DNA of 64,000 bases, from assembly GCA_963669155.1 (NCBI GenBank), contig OZ022596.1, positions 835,483-899,482 of the forward strand. Reading direction: 5' to 3'. Below the pieces are notes generated by a model, which was not told where the DNA came from, made no database searches, and was given only the letters and a program-made list of their open reading frames with translations. Of the stretch, positions 24,955 to 38,250 are shown piece by piece (the first letter of the stretch is position 1; the number at the start of each line of letters is the position of its first letter). This stretch comes from Arbacia lixula (lineage: Eukaryota > Echinodermata > Echinoidea > Arbacioida > Arbaciidae). The position numbers and the translations under genes were made by a program.

Positions 24955-25446
24955 GCGATAGAAGGAAGTAGAGCCCATAAATCTATATCAGAATTACAAG
25001 TTCCTATTCACTTTCCACGGATTAAAGGGAATATACTGTACTAGGAAGACAAACAGCCTTCAAAAGGGTTATCGTGAGCAATCTTCTTACCAATGGTCTT
25101 GTGTTGTCCATCTTAGAAACTTGCTGAAGGTGATTTGCCCTCAAATGACTCACATTTGGAGTAAGTAGTGATTAAATCACAAATCCTCAAAATGTTCGGC
25201 CCGAATAATTTGATCATTTGTGATTTAATAACTTATTACTCCAAATGTGGATCATCTGAGGGCAAATAACTTTCAGCAAGTTTCTAAGATGAACAACACA
25301 AGACCATTGGTAAGAAGATTGCTCACGATAACCCTTTTGAAGGCTGTTTGTCTTCCTAGTACTGTATATTCCCTTTAACCCATGGGTAGTGAATAGGAAC
25401 TTGTAATTCTGATATAGATTTATGAGCTCCACTTCCTTCTATCACG
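24955..25446. repeat. Large hairpin with arms of about 230 bp
   Basis: 24955-25185 and 25216-25446 are inverted copies with a loop of about 30 bases. Matching marks include gacaaacagccttcaaaagg against ccttttgaaggctgtttgtc and ccaatggtcttgtgttgt against acaacacaagaccattgg. Identity is high, roughly nine bases in ten. A third partial piece (25447-25530) repeats part of the right arm in direct orientation. Confidence 0.85.
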
Positions 25447-26526
25447 GATGGACAACACATGAATTCAAGACCATTGGTAAGAAGATTACTCATGACGACC
25501 TGTTTGAAGGATGTTTGTCTTCCCAGTACATTGTTAAAATTGATTCCCTCCTCCATTAAAACTTCTGCCCAAACATTAACAATTATCGATTCAATCCTAA
25601 CAAATGTCGATGATAACATTAAGGGGAAGTATTAAATCAATAACATGTTGTGTTCATTATCTTATTGCTTGTACTTTAGGGAGGAGACAAAGTAAAGACA
25701 AATGTCAACGCTATGAAAATGGTCTTTCGTTACACGGACAACATTTCAAAAGAGCCCTTTTAGATTTTGTCAGCACAACAGAAGACCGTGCTCATAGTAC
25801 ATCAATACAAAATGTATAGTAATGTTAAATATATATAACGTTATTTAACATAATAACGTTAAACTTAAATAAACATGAATAGTTCATGAAGCAAAATTTG
25901 AACGTTTTACATGTATAATGGATAGAAATAAAAGGTAATCGGGATGCTGCCATGGTTGTAGCAACGATAATAAAATTTACAACTTTGGACCGAACAGAGA
26001 TGAATAAGACTTAAAGTGACTTAGAGTTGGTATGTATTACGTGTTGATAAGGGGAGAGTGGGTTGGAGTCGTCATGTCGTGCACGAAGGACGATTTTTGT
26101 ATACGGTTTACCACATCATTACTGTAAATAAGCTCAGACGGCATGGCTTATAAACACGGATAAAAGCTCTATTCTCGAGCGTATGCACGGGGGTAACCGC
26201 ATTTGTCCCTTGTGCGAGGGTGCGTGGGACGTAATCCCACTTCCATTTGATTTGCTATTTAAAGTTGATCAGTTGGTTAGGTTTTTTGCTTTCAAAAAGA
26301 ACCAAGGAAATATATGATAATGATTGTCAAGTTTTAATCTGTGCATACCACGCTGTTTGTACCTACCATATGAATGTGGTCGTTTGAAAATTTACAAGGG
26401 GCCTTGTGAAATTGTGTCCGCAAAACACACCACCATGTGCATAATAAGTGTGCTGGGAAAACATGGAAGATGTTATAAGAGAAACGTGAACAAATATTTG
26501 CGTGGAATTGAGTCATGTTAAGAACA

Positions 26527-27098
26527 CAAAATCACTGTCTGTGCACTGAAAATTGTTATATTTTAAAATAAAGCTCCTCTGTTATTCTCAGCACTGCTTA
26601 GCCCCTCTTTTAAATCAATATGAATTTACAGCATAAGCTTCCCATCGTGATGAAGGTAGAACTAAACTGAACAATAGATAGAGTTCTGCACATAGCTATT
26701 TGTTTGAAATGGCTCCCTGCATTTGCTTATCGTATGACGACATCATAAGCAAATACAGGTAGTCATTTCAAAGAAATAGCTATGTGCTAAACATAGAGCC
26801 CAGACATTTCTGAATGGCTTTGGGTGGTGTTGTGTGAAGACAAGTAATGATATTGTGAGCGTGTGGAGGAAGGCACTGCAATGGCTAGTTGTGTGCATAC
26901 ATACTGCCTATTGTCCTGCTCATTCCTACCTTTGCTGTAAAGATGGAATTTGGCTGAAGGTTTCTTTCGAGGAAGTGCTAAATATAGAGAAATCAATGAA
27001 AATATGTGACATATACATTTACATTAAATTGTTCGTTATTTTGTTATATGTATACTAATAAATATCAACAGAGGTCAACATAAAGTTGGATGTCAGGA
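26527..27098. mobile_element. Inverted-repeat element D, copy 1
   Basis: Shares with the copy at 46209-46762 the segments atattttaaaataaagctcc and tctcagcactgcttagcccc, and the right end gtcaacataaagttggatgt. The centre holds a further inverted pair around atttgcttatcg/ataagcaaatac. Diverged. Confidence 0.55.
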
Positions 27099-27944
27099 TT
27101 TTTTTTTCAAATTTTATTCATGACATGCCGCCTATAGCCGTACAGCAGATGACACGGGGGTCACGCTGCTCAGAATCTGAGTGGAGAAAAGCCAGCCCGC
27201 ATATACGCGAGCTCAGTAGAGAACTGGGCAAGACGGATTCTACATTACGTTACACCCCATACAGTGAAAGTATACTAAAAATTTACCATGCAGCTTAAAT
27301 TTTATTACTGTGTGTAGATACTTTATAAGGAGCGCAGGAAGAGGTCAGAGTTACCAAAGCTGTAAAGGAAAGCCCGGTGAGGTGCCCTAAGTGTACATTT
27401 ATTTATTCAAGCGATTTATCATTTCAGTCATTGCATGTCAATAATTGTATAGATGACTATAGATTGGCAACGAGGAGAAATGTGCGTGATCTTGGAAGTG
27501 TACACAACTTAATACAGGAATATCTCTCCATATATTTCTCATTAAACTCAGTTTTCTGTGATCTCAGAACAATAACCCTGTAAAACTTAATTACTTCAGT
27601 ATTAAACACAGTCTTTCCCTATCGTGAGTAGGGCCTCAATGTAGAATTTACCTGCGGAAATTACAGAATTCCAATATTTGAATGCATTTAAGACTGCCAT
27701 CACTACATTTCTTGCATCTTTGAACATTTCCTTTTCACATATTGTCATTGGCATGAAGATGTATAGTAAACCAATGCGGTTTTGAAGGCTTGGTAATGTA
27801 AGTGTTAACTTCTCCGAATAATGTATGAATGCTAAGGAGATTTATCCATTCGCATAAGGCGACAAAATATTTAGGCGGCCTTAGAAAAAGGGAGTATCTT
27901 GGTATAAAGCGGTAGTGGCACATCGTCCCCGTTTGACCGCATCT

Positions 27945-28140
27945 TCAATTGTTGAATTGAATTTAAATTAAAACTGAATTAAATTGAATTGAATTGAAAT
28001 TAATCTAATTAAGTTTAACTGAAATTGGAATTGAATTGAAGTAAATTGAATAAAGTTCAACTGAAATTGAAATTTGAATTTGAACTGAACTGGATCAGGT
28101 TCAATTGAAATTTAATTGAAATTTAATTGAATTAAAATAT
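27945..28140. repeat. AATTGA-rich minisatellite
   Basis: Irregular repeats of gaattgaatt and caattgaaattt, nearly free of G and C. Confidence 0.75.
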
Positions 28141-28766
28141 CAAGCTAAAACAAAAACGAAACTAGCAGCTTAAAAACCAATGCAGTTTTGAGTACAAGTA
28201 ATTCGTGTCAAATTGCGTAAATTAACAGAATCATTTTCATGCATTTCAACAAATTATGGTTATACTGTATTGCAACATGGTTATATCGCTACTGATAGAA
28301 GATATTAATGTGACGGATGAACATCACAAATATAAAAGTGTTATATATTGTAGGATTGTGATTATTTGAAATTGCAACAGGAACTTCTTTAAATATGGGT
28401 TGATATTTTGGCGGAATGCACTATGCATGTAATTACGAAAAGTGCCACCTCCGGCATGAAAATATACATGGAAGCAGAAATATGTGCACGTACCAACCTC
28501 CACATTTAGACTGACCAGATCTTTAATATATCATATTACATTTATACTTATGTCGGGCTGCTTATGCGTAGTACAAAGCAAGAAAATATACATGTAGTAC
28601 AGCAATATGTACACGTATCAACTTCCACATTTCAATCAATCAATTGCAGTAGCTTGTCAGAATTTAACGTTGCGTGTCAGAATGAATTCCTCTTTTTTGC
28701 TGGTAGTGGCGTATGATATCGAGGGGCCTTGTGTCAGTTGCATCTCTGAGCCATGAGAGGAAAGAG

Positions 28767-30060
28767 TCAGTCTTTGTCGTCCTCTTGACCTACGTCCCTG
28801 AACAGCACCAGTGATGACGACTTTCTCAAGAGCATTCTTGCAAAGGATGTCTTTTCTGTACTTATCTGTTTTGTAGCAATTGTTTGAAGTAACTTTCGGA
28901 ATGACTTTGCTCTTTCTGCGACATCTTCATTTGTAACTTCACCATTCCATAATACTCTCATCATCCTACGTAGAAACCACATTTCCTCGGCTTCTAAATG
29001 CTGTTGCATAGATTCACTTATAGCCCAGCATTCCGATCCATAAAGAAGCGTGGACCATATATAGCAGTGCAATAATCTAAGTCTTGTAGAGAGAGTAATA
29101 GATCGACCTGTGTACGTCCTCTTCATTTTCTTGAATGTAGACTTAGCAATCCCAATGCGGCGTTTGATCTCTTTCTCGCACCTTCCGTCAGACGTAACAA
29201 CACTGCCTAGATATGTGAACTCATTTACCTGTTCTAAAATCTCACCATTTACTTTTTTTCTGCATGGTGGAACTGTAGATATTTTTGAGAAGACAAGACA
29301 AAAGGACTTTCTACGATTTAATGATAAGCCTTTCCTCTCACTTTCTGCGTCTACTGTGTCCATAAGAGCTTACAATTTCTCTTCAGAGTCAGCAATCATG
29401 ACCGTATCATCTGCATATTTGACATTTTTTATGTTGACTCCTCCAATATTAATGCCGTCCATATCCGGATGGACCACATGACTTCGGTGTATGGTGAGAA
29501 CAAATCGCGAGAAAGAATACAACCTTGTCTAACACCACGTTCTACATTGAGCCAGTTGCTCAACTTCCCATTATTTTTGATAGCTTCAAGCTGATTCCAA
29601 TAGAGGTTTTGATCTATGCAATTTCTTTTCCGTCAATGTCCAGTGGGTAAAGTACTTTCAATAGTGCCTGATGTTGGACCATGTCAAATGCTTTGACATA
29701 ATCAATGGAGCATATATAGAGATCTGACTGACTCTGGATTTCCCTTTCAGATATTTATGTATAATGAAAATGGCATTCCTTGTACCCTTATCAGCCTAAA
29801 TCTATACTGCTCTTTTAAAAATTTCACCAAAGGTTCTATCGTATTCGATTAAGTAGCACATGAAGAATCAGCTTTGTCACGTGACTCATGAGACTTATCG
29901 TTCGAAATTGATCACATCTTGTTGCACCAGGTTTTTTTGGAATAACAATAATGGCATTTAGACTGACATTTAGACTGACGTATAGGCTGGCCAGATCTGT
30001 AATATACCACATCATATTCATTCTTATGTCAGGTAGTTTACGAGTAGTTAGGAACAAAGC
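28767..30060 (-). mobile_element. Decayed RTE-like LINE reverse transcriptase
   Basis: Pieces of one reverse transcriptase lie in order on the minus strand but in different frames. They are AIIVIPKKPGATRCDQFRTI (from about 29950), IDYVKAFDMVQH (about 29690), GVRQGCILS (about 29540), VKYADDTVMIADSEEKL (about 29420) and a 198-codon frame 29363-28767 with FTYLGSVVTSDG and LLYGSECWAIS. The last is typical of RTE-type endonuclease-reverse transcriptases. At least two frame changes and one stop separate the pieces, so it is dead. Direct repeats of about 80 bp (28503-28590 and 29966-30068) flank it. Confidence 0.8.
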
Positions 30061-30069
30061 AAGAATTGC

Positions 30070-31363
30070 AGGGATTTATGGAACGCATATTGCAGGTTTA
30101 TGGAACGATAGTGCGCTATAAGGGACGGTAACACACATGCAATACACTGTGCTCAGGCGGGAGGAAGAAGGGAGAAGAACCAAATCACACGCACATTCTG
30201 CTCATTCATGTCGTATAATTGGCTGATATTACGGAAACTCGAATGTTAACAGGAGGAGAAGACACAAATAGATCAAGCACAGAATATTTGGAGATCACAC
30301 CAAAGACTGGACATGGATAATACTTTATTTTTTTCTATTCCCTAGATAACATGGTTTTTCTTTGATGATCAAATTAGTGTTTTAAAAATTTATGAACACA
30401 TACTACCCGAGCTATCAATATAACTCTTTTGTTTCACCTCGTAATTGTTCGGTTACAAGGTTTTAACACTGACACCATCTATCAATATTATAGCTCCTTA
30501 ACATCTCGTAGTTCTTCGGATCGCGATTAATGGAAACTCACTTCAGCAAGAAAAAACACGCATCCATCAGTTCTTACCTTTCAACAGGTTTGTGATTATA
30601 ATCCGATATGATTTCCTGTGCGTCCCTGCATTGATATATCTCATCAACTCCGAGTTATCAAAATAATGTTCCGTGTTGCGGGGCATCTAAAAGTCACACC
30701 CGATTTCTTAGAGACATTTGAACTATTCAAGGAATACCAATCTGTCCAGGAAGTCGCTCGGAGAAACTAACGAGAAAGTTGGATTGGCTGAGCCACTTAG
30801 GCTGTGGGCGGTCTTCCCTTCGCCAAAGAGAGACAGAGAGATAATGCGCGGCTGGCTGGCTGGCATTCCGTAAGGCACAAACTTGGCTCAGAACGACACC
30901 CGCAGAAAACCAGCGCGTGCAACCTACAGCGGGGAACAGTGACTGGAAAATGGCTTACTTCACGCCATCCAAAAGTGGCTTCGTGTTATTACCTATGCCG
31001 CTTGTCTGTGGGATCCGGAAGGTTATACACATGTAATATTGGCCAATGATGTATAACGGTTGCTATACCTTATTGTGTTGGCTTGCCTCGTTTGTGTCAT
31101 TGCGTTCTCGGAGATTACGTGTCCCTTAATATTTGAAAATTCTGCTACGTTTTTTTTTTCAATGACACGAGTGTATGAACAAGCTACTTCCTTATTACTT
31201 TCCTCTTATTGATTTCCCTACTCGGAAAGCGCACGACTGTATATTAATGGATGTCCTCACAACGCCTTTCGAAAGTGCTACACATACTTAAAAACAAAGA
31301 TTTCTGGTATCACTGCATCATTAATTGCGGCTTGAATATTAACTCACTCATTACTATAGACCA
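30070..31363. other. Intergenic DNA without recognised content
   Basis: No domain-bearing frame and no clear repeat is visible. An 81-codon frame at 30804-31049 is unsupported. Confidence 0.45.
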
Positions 31364-31522
31364 GGGCCCTGTTGCGTAAAACTTACCATTGATGGTATCT
31401 TTGCTACCAATGGCAACTTCTATAGAAACCTTGAATTTGATTGGCTGTTCAGCAGTGTAACCATGGTAGTTACCATTGATGGCAGAATTACCATCAATGG
31501 TAAGTGTTATGCAACGGGATCC
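31364..31522. mobile_element. MITE family A, copy 2
   Basis: Starts gggccctgttgcgtaaaact, holds the family segment ttgaatttgattggctgttc, and ends atgcaacgggatcc. Its halves are inverted copies of each other. Confidence 0.8.
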
Positions 31523-31712
31523 GGTTCGTAATTACACCATGGTCGGAAAATCCACTGAATAAATATAACTGGACTGCTGACTGGGATTTTTTTTCATGAA
31601 GCTGTGTTAAATTAAGGGTGTAAAAACATTTCACAGTGTGCCCGGAACAACAATAGAAGTAGATGCACATGGTGGAATGTTCTTTTAGTACTTTCTCGGA
31701 ACTGAATAGCTG
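31523..31712 (+). repeat. Dispersed repeat M, copy 1
   Basis: Shares with 38050-38250 a series of segments: ttacaccatggtcgga, aatccactgaat, gactgggattt, and a t/ggtggaa(t/c)gttctttta end. It begins at the edge of MITE A copy 2. Confidence 0.65.
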
Positions 31713-31911
31713 TTGTCATATTTGCATGATAATAAATTGGAATGTGGTCGACTATCTAATGAATTCCCATTTTATTCCGTGAGTAGTGAAATTGACCCGA
31801 GGTCAATTTCTACCAGCAATATTCTGCTCATGCGCAAAAAAATGCAATTACGAAGTGGCTTATTGACACTATCATATGATAATTGTGTCGGAGGCCAATG
31901 GGTTTTTCAAA

Positions 31912-32026
31912 GCCTTGGAATGTTAGATTGAATATCTCGCAGCAAGATGAATATTTCCTGTCTAGATATTAGCCGTCTGTAGAGAATGCAGGGTACAATC
32001 TAAGAATACCAATAACCTTGATTTAT
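31912..32026 (-). mobile_element. MITE family L, copy 3 (partial, inverted)
   Basis: Matches half of the family with gaatatctcgcagcaagatg and gaatgcagggtacaatctaa. The other half is missing. Confidence 0.65.
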
Positions 32027-32032
32027 GTGCAT

Positions 32033-32087
32033 GCATTCAGTCTTGTGCAAGAATACTCGCAAGAGTATTGTTGCACAAGACTGAATG
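32033..32087. repeat. Short hairpin
   Basis: gcattcagtcttgtgcaaga and its inverse tcttgtgcaacaatac-type arm pair over about 25 bp, with a loop of a few bases. Confidence 0.7.
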
Positions 32088-32579
32088 CGCTTAGAATATC
32101 GCTTGGTAAAACATTATTTTTTTTACATCACTGAACCGTGAAACCGGCCCATACCGACAATGTGCGATATCCCCGTCAATCCGACGAGTACATGCATTTC
32201 ACCAGTATTGCGTTTCGACCGTGTTCTTTCGAGTGGAATGAAAAAAAGAAAACGACTAAAAAAAAACTTTCTGTACGAACGCAAGCTCATAAAGCTCATT
32301 TTTACTCATGCGTAAATACACAATGCGCATCCAACCTACGATAACGCGCATTGAGCAGAAATAACCGGGGGCCGGGAAGCGAGTGTTTGCGGATCACTCT
32401 CTGTTGGTATGGTATTACCATTCGTGGTAGGGTCCATGGTATGACGTAGCGTGGGCGTTGAATTAATGAACAGTGCGGAAACTCATTCACATGTGGCAAT
32501 ATAGTGAAGTGTTTTCACGCACGAGGGGAAATTTCCCTTCACGTCGATTTGCATGTGTATGACACCGTAGTCTGGTTTC

Positions 32580-32815
32580 AAGGCTGTTGGGTTATTATGA
32601 AAGAAGCTATTAATAAGAAAATAATCAACGTTGGTGAGGGTGATGACACGAACTATCACTTCCGAGCCGATCTGGATGTAGCTATCTTTCCGAAGCGCAG
32701 CTGAGGAAAGATAGATCGCCGATAGATCGCCGAGGAAGTGATAGTTCATCTCATTACGTGAAACCAAAAGTTGATTATTTGCTTTATAGTCAACATCTGA
32801 AACCAACAATCTAGA
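32580..32815. repeat. Imperfect hairpin element
   Basis: aactatcacttcc pairs with ggaagtgatagtt and ctatctttcc with ggaaagatag around a centre near 32700. Weaker pairing (aataatcaac both sides) extends it to about 235 bp. Confidence 0.6.
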
Positions 32816-33196
32816 CCAAAAGTGACAATTTGACGTACAAAAATAATGTTAACCTCCCTACCTAATCCCAAAACCGCTGCCATGGGGAACACGCGTTAGG
32901 ACGCGCGTTACTAGAACGCGCATTATGACGCGTCAGGAGGAGCTACTGTCAGTTGATAGTCCGAGTGTAACGCACTTTTATTTCGCGCGTACTCAAAATA
33001 TTGATCCCCCGCTGGGACAGTGAGAAGTGAAGAGATCAGTGAAACCTAAAAGCACTATCACCTAGAGTGTAACGAACTTTTCTTCTCAGGTGATCAGATG
33101 GGCAAAACTACGCTTTATCACGTGATCAACTCTTGACCAATCATACAACAACATTCTTAGTATGTGGAATATAAAGAAAGATGTCTGGCTGCACTG

Positions 33197-33442
33197 TCCT
33201 ACTCTGACAAAAGAAGCAAGTGACAAATCACTCAAATCTAGGTTATTGGTATTCTTAGATGGAACCCAGCATTCCCTACATACAGGCAAAAGTTGGACAG
33301 GAAATATTCATTTTACTGCGAGATATTCAGTCTAACATGATGTGGTGTTGCACTGATGCCAATGCAAGTGACAGACACATTTTGCTCATTTACAAGAAAA
33401 GTCTTCAAACGTTATTTGCTTCCTTTTGTCAGATTAGGGCAG
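33197..33442 (+). mobile_element. MITE family L, copy 4
   Basis: The most complete copy: cctactctgacaaaagaagc at the left, ttccttttgtcagattaggg at the right, and tgatgccaatgcaagtgaca inside. Confidence 0.75.
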
Positions 33443-33742
33443 TGCCATACATAAGTTAAGTCAGCATTTCTTCTCGGTGGATTGGACTGAAAAGAGAGAA
33501 GAATCAGCAATTGACTGACTAGTCTTGTGGGTATTATACTCTATTTTTTAGTTTGGATTAAAAATGTCCTTCAGCCTGGAAGCCAAGCTAGTCTGGTGGT
33601 TTATCCGACTGCCGTGTGATTGTCTTTTCTTTATTATGTCAAAGTTTATTGACCCTGTATGTGCCAATGAAACAATTTGGCGCTAGTAGCTGTAATATAC
33701 GGAAATATTATCATGACGAGAGAGAACATGGTATAGTTGCAT

Positions 33743-33903
33743 GGCCATGTTGCATCAAACTTATAACCATTGATGGTAGTTTTGCTACAATTGGCAACTT
33801 CTATGGAAACCTTTAATTTGATTGGCTGTTGAGGGATGCTACGGTGGCAGTTACCATTGATGACTTGGTTTTCATTAATGGGAAGTGTTATTCAACCGGG
33901 CCC
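33743..33903. mobile_element. MITE family A, copy 3
   Basis: Starts ggccatgttgcatcaaactt and ends ttcaaccgggccc. More diverged than copies 2 and 5. Confidence 0.7.
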
Positions 33904-36116
33904 ATCTGTGTCTGGCACTCAAAAATTTCAAAGTAGAGTATCCATTTGTATAAATCATCTTCAACATCGCATTGACAACAAGGACATTCGATATCGCACT
34001 GTTCCAATTTTAAAAATATTAATTTTGATATTGACGTAGAACTCACATACAGGATGAAAATTTATAAAAGTCGTCGTCTGCCTCTCAGGGTGAGCTTTTT
34101 TTGAGATTCAAGATTTAAGATTAAATTCTTTATTCCACACACACACAAATGTAAATTCGAGTGCAATAAACGTAAAAAAGAACAAACAAAATAGGATACA
34201 CACAATGTATTCATAGAGACAATATCCCATGTGCAGGATTGGTCCCCGTATGCAAACATTTATAAGATTATGTCTTATCCATTTAGAAATAACAACAACA
34301 AGACATTTAACAAAAAAATACGGTCTGGTTCTTGAACTGTGTATGGGTATTTACAATGTGTACAAACAGTGTTGATATATAACTGCAACAACAATACATT
34401 TGTAATTTTTTCAATTTGGTTCTTGAGAGAGAGAGCAGGTATATAAGCATCATAACGGAAGGAGAAATGATGCATATAAAGGGTATGTCAAACGCACGAT
34501 GGAGTATCGCATCGCATTATGAGGGTAATTTGAAATCTCCATGATAGCAATTATTGAGGTACTTTGACGTTCAAATACATTTTGTGCATCGTTCTACACG
34601 TGTATGACTCAATTTTTTGACAACCCAACCAAAAAGTGCAAAGTGCGACCGTGTATACAATGTAGTTACAATATACTCCTTTTAATACTGCGTAACAAAG
34701 CGCTATGACATTCGGACAATATTTGAGGTGACCATTAGCAAATTACTGTTTGAAAGACGTGCATAACATTAGCGAAATAAGTGATAATGGTGCGTTTAAC
34801 GTGCATTTTGTAGCCTGTACTTCTACACAGCGCATTGAGACATGTTTAATCACTATCTGTTACGCGCTATAGAAAAATCACTCAATTTGATTTTCATGAT
34901 ATCATTCAAATTGAATGAATTTGCATTCTGCGTTTTACGATAACATTCATGTTGCTTTTGTTAAACTTAGCTAAGCGTGAAATCAGCTGTTGCCGGATAA
35001 GGGGTTTTGGATGCTCAACATCACTTCCTTGAAGACGAATTTCACGTAAATATCATATAAAAATTGTATAATGTTGAGTAACTCTCTAGTGTTTACTTAT
35101 TTATTTCAAAATGATAAACTAAACGCCTGATTGAGATGTTTTATCTGTTCAGAAAATCAAAAAATGCATTAACCCTTTTTTTCACAATATTTAAAACGCA
35201 ATTTTAAGAATGGCATATTAGCCTGAACTAGCATGTTTATGTTATCTTTTAACACAAATGTGACCAAAATGGAAAGCATGATCGAAAATCGATGAAGTGA
35301 ATTAACAGAAGAAAATGAAGGATTCACGCCACAACAATCTCCATTGAAATGATGTATTATACATCAAGCAATTGAATATTCAACGTTTAGAATGATACTC
35401 CGCCCCAAATTGAACAAATAAATCAATAATGTCATTTTCAACCTGATATTTTATAGATTATTGTAGAGTTTTGTGAGAAAGGCTATCAATTTGTTTGAAA
35501 ATTCCGAACCGGTATCGATACACAAGATGTTATTGATATCCAACTTCGCATTCTCTTCGAGAAACGGTTTAGCATCATTGATACTAGCGTGAGTTCTAAG
35601 TGAGATATCACTGACGTATCACTGACATTCTATACAGAAACAGGACCCAGTTGTCTTGGCAGCGTCACACTGTGTAGTCGGTGATACCTATGGGACTGTA
35701 ATGTTTTCGTCGTTAGCGGGCGATGTTGAAGTTTTACGATCTTTTGTATCGCCTCTTCACGCTTTCACGCTTTCTGGTTTACAGTCCTTTTCAGGACTAC
35801 ACTCACATTTCGAAAGAATACTCTACTTTCAAATCTCCACTTTTTCGCCTGTCCATTTCACCTTCAATTCTATCCATGTTTTCTCATCTCATCTTTTCTC
35901 ATCAGGACTTTACACATGGTGTACCGTAAACCTCTCTCGTGGTTTTACGATCTTGTCTTCTTAAAGTGGGAGCTCCTCTCTGCAATTCTGAAATAAAACG
36001 GGAATAGAGCACCAAAGTGGTTTTTAACTATCCATTCTCATGCCGGTTTCTGGTTTAAAATAATATCACTCAAGTTAGTGTTCTACTGGTCCGACATTGG
36101 CTATCTGGCCATTGTC
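33904..36116. other. Intergenic DNA without recognised content
   Basis: AT-rich; only repeat P copy 1 is noted. The 35656-35964 frame has no recognisable domain. Confidence 0.45.
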
Positions 36117-37770
36117 TAAATTAGGTTCTAGACGTATTTTAACACCTCGAATTAGTGTAGACAGTACTCTGCACAACGATTCGAGTGATCGCGCCGAGAA
36201 TGGCCAGTTCGGAAAAAAAACTATTTTTAGGAAATAGATTACCGAAGTATGACGTAATTTGAGCACTATTGTCAAGACAAGTTCTAAACTATGCGGGTAG
36301 AGCAAGCATCGGTGTCTGTAATTTGGGTATGCCCGACATTGGCCCGATAGATCCGCTAAACCTCTCTCTGGAGTGAGTTTGTTTAGAACTAATATTATTG
36401 TCTTGACAACATGCTCATAATGACGACACCACTTCAGTACTATATTTGGTCGGATCTCCATTAAAAGTTAGAAATAAAGCTACGAGCGAGACCGCGCCCA
36501 CGTACGAAATAACCGCTCTGATTGGACGCAGCGACCGTCCATCAGTTTCGTTTGAATCGGGCAGACGCTTGCGGTCCAGTGTATGCCAGTCTGTCTTACA
36601 AGACGTAATTTCAAAAGGGCCGTATTTACAAATACCGGCATATATCGCGCAAAATTCATCTGAACATAATGAATTAATGATACTGTTATTGATAATTATC
36701 TTTCGAGTCGACTGTGTGACCCCTAACTATACTATTAATTTTTGATTTTCAAACCATTCGCGCGTTGCCCTCTGCATTAAAATCTGATATACAAAATTAT
36801 ACAATATATTGAAAACCTTTCATTCCATGAATTAATTTTAGAGCGAGCAATCCGATCGTTCAGAATGATATACAAACCAGAACCCTCGGAAATATCTTTA
36901 GTACATGCATACTAGAAAAAAAAAACTACTATACAATACAATTTACAATCACTTTGTATTAGCTCATTTCGAAAATCCTTGCATGTAAATCTGTTCTCTT
37001 GACGGGCCGATTATGCTCACGCAAAAAGTAACTGAAAATGTAAATCATGTTATGTATTCATGTACATTAACAATTAGATCTTATGTAGTTCACCCCAAAT
37101 AAAACTTTGAGGGTTAACTTTCAAGTTAACCAAATTCAGCAAACCTTTAAACTGGGCTTCTAACGGGGTTACTGCAATTTATTCATGTACTAGTTACATG
37201 AAATATTCATTAAACTAGAATCCGAAGAAACTGGTTTGGTTATAATTTTGAACGAATGCACGCTCTAGACTAATTTCGTGGCACGACAGGTATACGCAGT
37301 CGGTATTTGCATACGCTAATTTTGTGCAGCTGGCTGTGAGGTGCTTGAACAAATAAAAAAATGATTGTCTTATTTGTACAAACACAGTCGTTAGCAAAAT
37401 TTAAAAGAAGAAATGGTGTTATTGATTCATTTGTGTTCAGATGAACTTCGCACGAGATATATTTGCAGCTGTCGCCATTATTAAGTTACGATTTCGTTTG
37501 AGTCTTGTAAGACAACTAGACTAGCCTACGCCAGACTGCAGCAAGCTTCATGCCTCTGTCCGATTCAAACTACACTGGTGGAGAATCCCTGCCTCCTATT
37601 TCGTACGTGAGCGCGGTCTCGCGAATGGCTCTCCATCCAAATCTCAAGGAAGATCTGATCAAATTTAATAGACGCATTTTAGGGGGCTGACAATTCCTCG
37701 GCGATCACTCAAATCGTTGCGCAGAGTTGTTCCGTTGCACGCTCTGTACACGAATTCGACCTGATAAAAT
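36117..37770. mobile_element. Inverted-repeat element F, long copy of about 1.65 kb
   Basis: The left arm (about 36117-36215 and 36472-36615, split by MITE B copy 2) and the right arm (about 37494-37770) are inverted. Both carry ttctagacgta-type or equivalent termini, cgatt(c/t)gagtgatcg, gcgagaccgcgc and gtttgaatcgg. The roughly 880 bp between arms contains no credible gene. Confidence 0.6.
36234..36444. mobile_element. MITE family B, copy 2, nested in a larger foldback
   Basis: Starts tagattaccgaagtatgacg and ends gacaccacttcagtacta. It sits within the left arm of the foldback at 36117-37770, so it is younger than that element. Confidence 0.75.
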
Positions 37771-38049
37771 AAAATTTAAAAAAAAATGAGAAAAATAAAT
37801 AAAATCCGTCTAGACAAGCTAGTGGAGGGCACTCTAAATGAGAGTCCCCGATCCGATCACCAATGTTCGCCCAACCCACATAGTTAAAAACCGGTTGGCT
37901 TGACAACATGCCCATATGGCGTCACACCTCGGTGTTTTGTGGGATAAACGGGACTGCAATGTTTTCGTCGTTAGCGGGCGATGTTGAAGTTTTACGATGT
38001 TGTTATTTTGAGGTAGTTCCTCCATTACATGAACTGATGAAACGAAAAT

Positions 38050-38250
38050 AAGCCAGTTCGTAGTTACACCATGGTCGGACAATCCACTGAATCACATACT
38101 ACGAGAATGCAGACTGGGATTTAATTTTGAAGCAGTGATGGGTGATGGATGTAACGACATTTTATAGTGTGCTCATAACAAAAATAGAATTAGGTGCACA
38201 AGGTGGAACGTTCTTTTACTACCATATCAGAGCTGAATGAACTGGCTTAT
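38050..38250 (+). repeat. Dispersed repeat M, copy 2
   Basis: Direct counterpart of 31523-31712, with about the same length and order of shared segments. Nature unknown. Confidence 0.65.
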
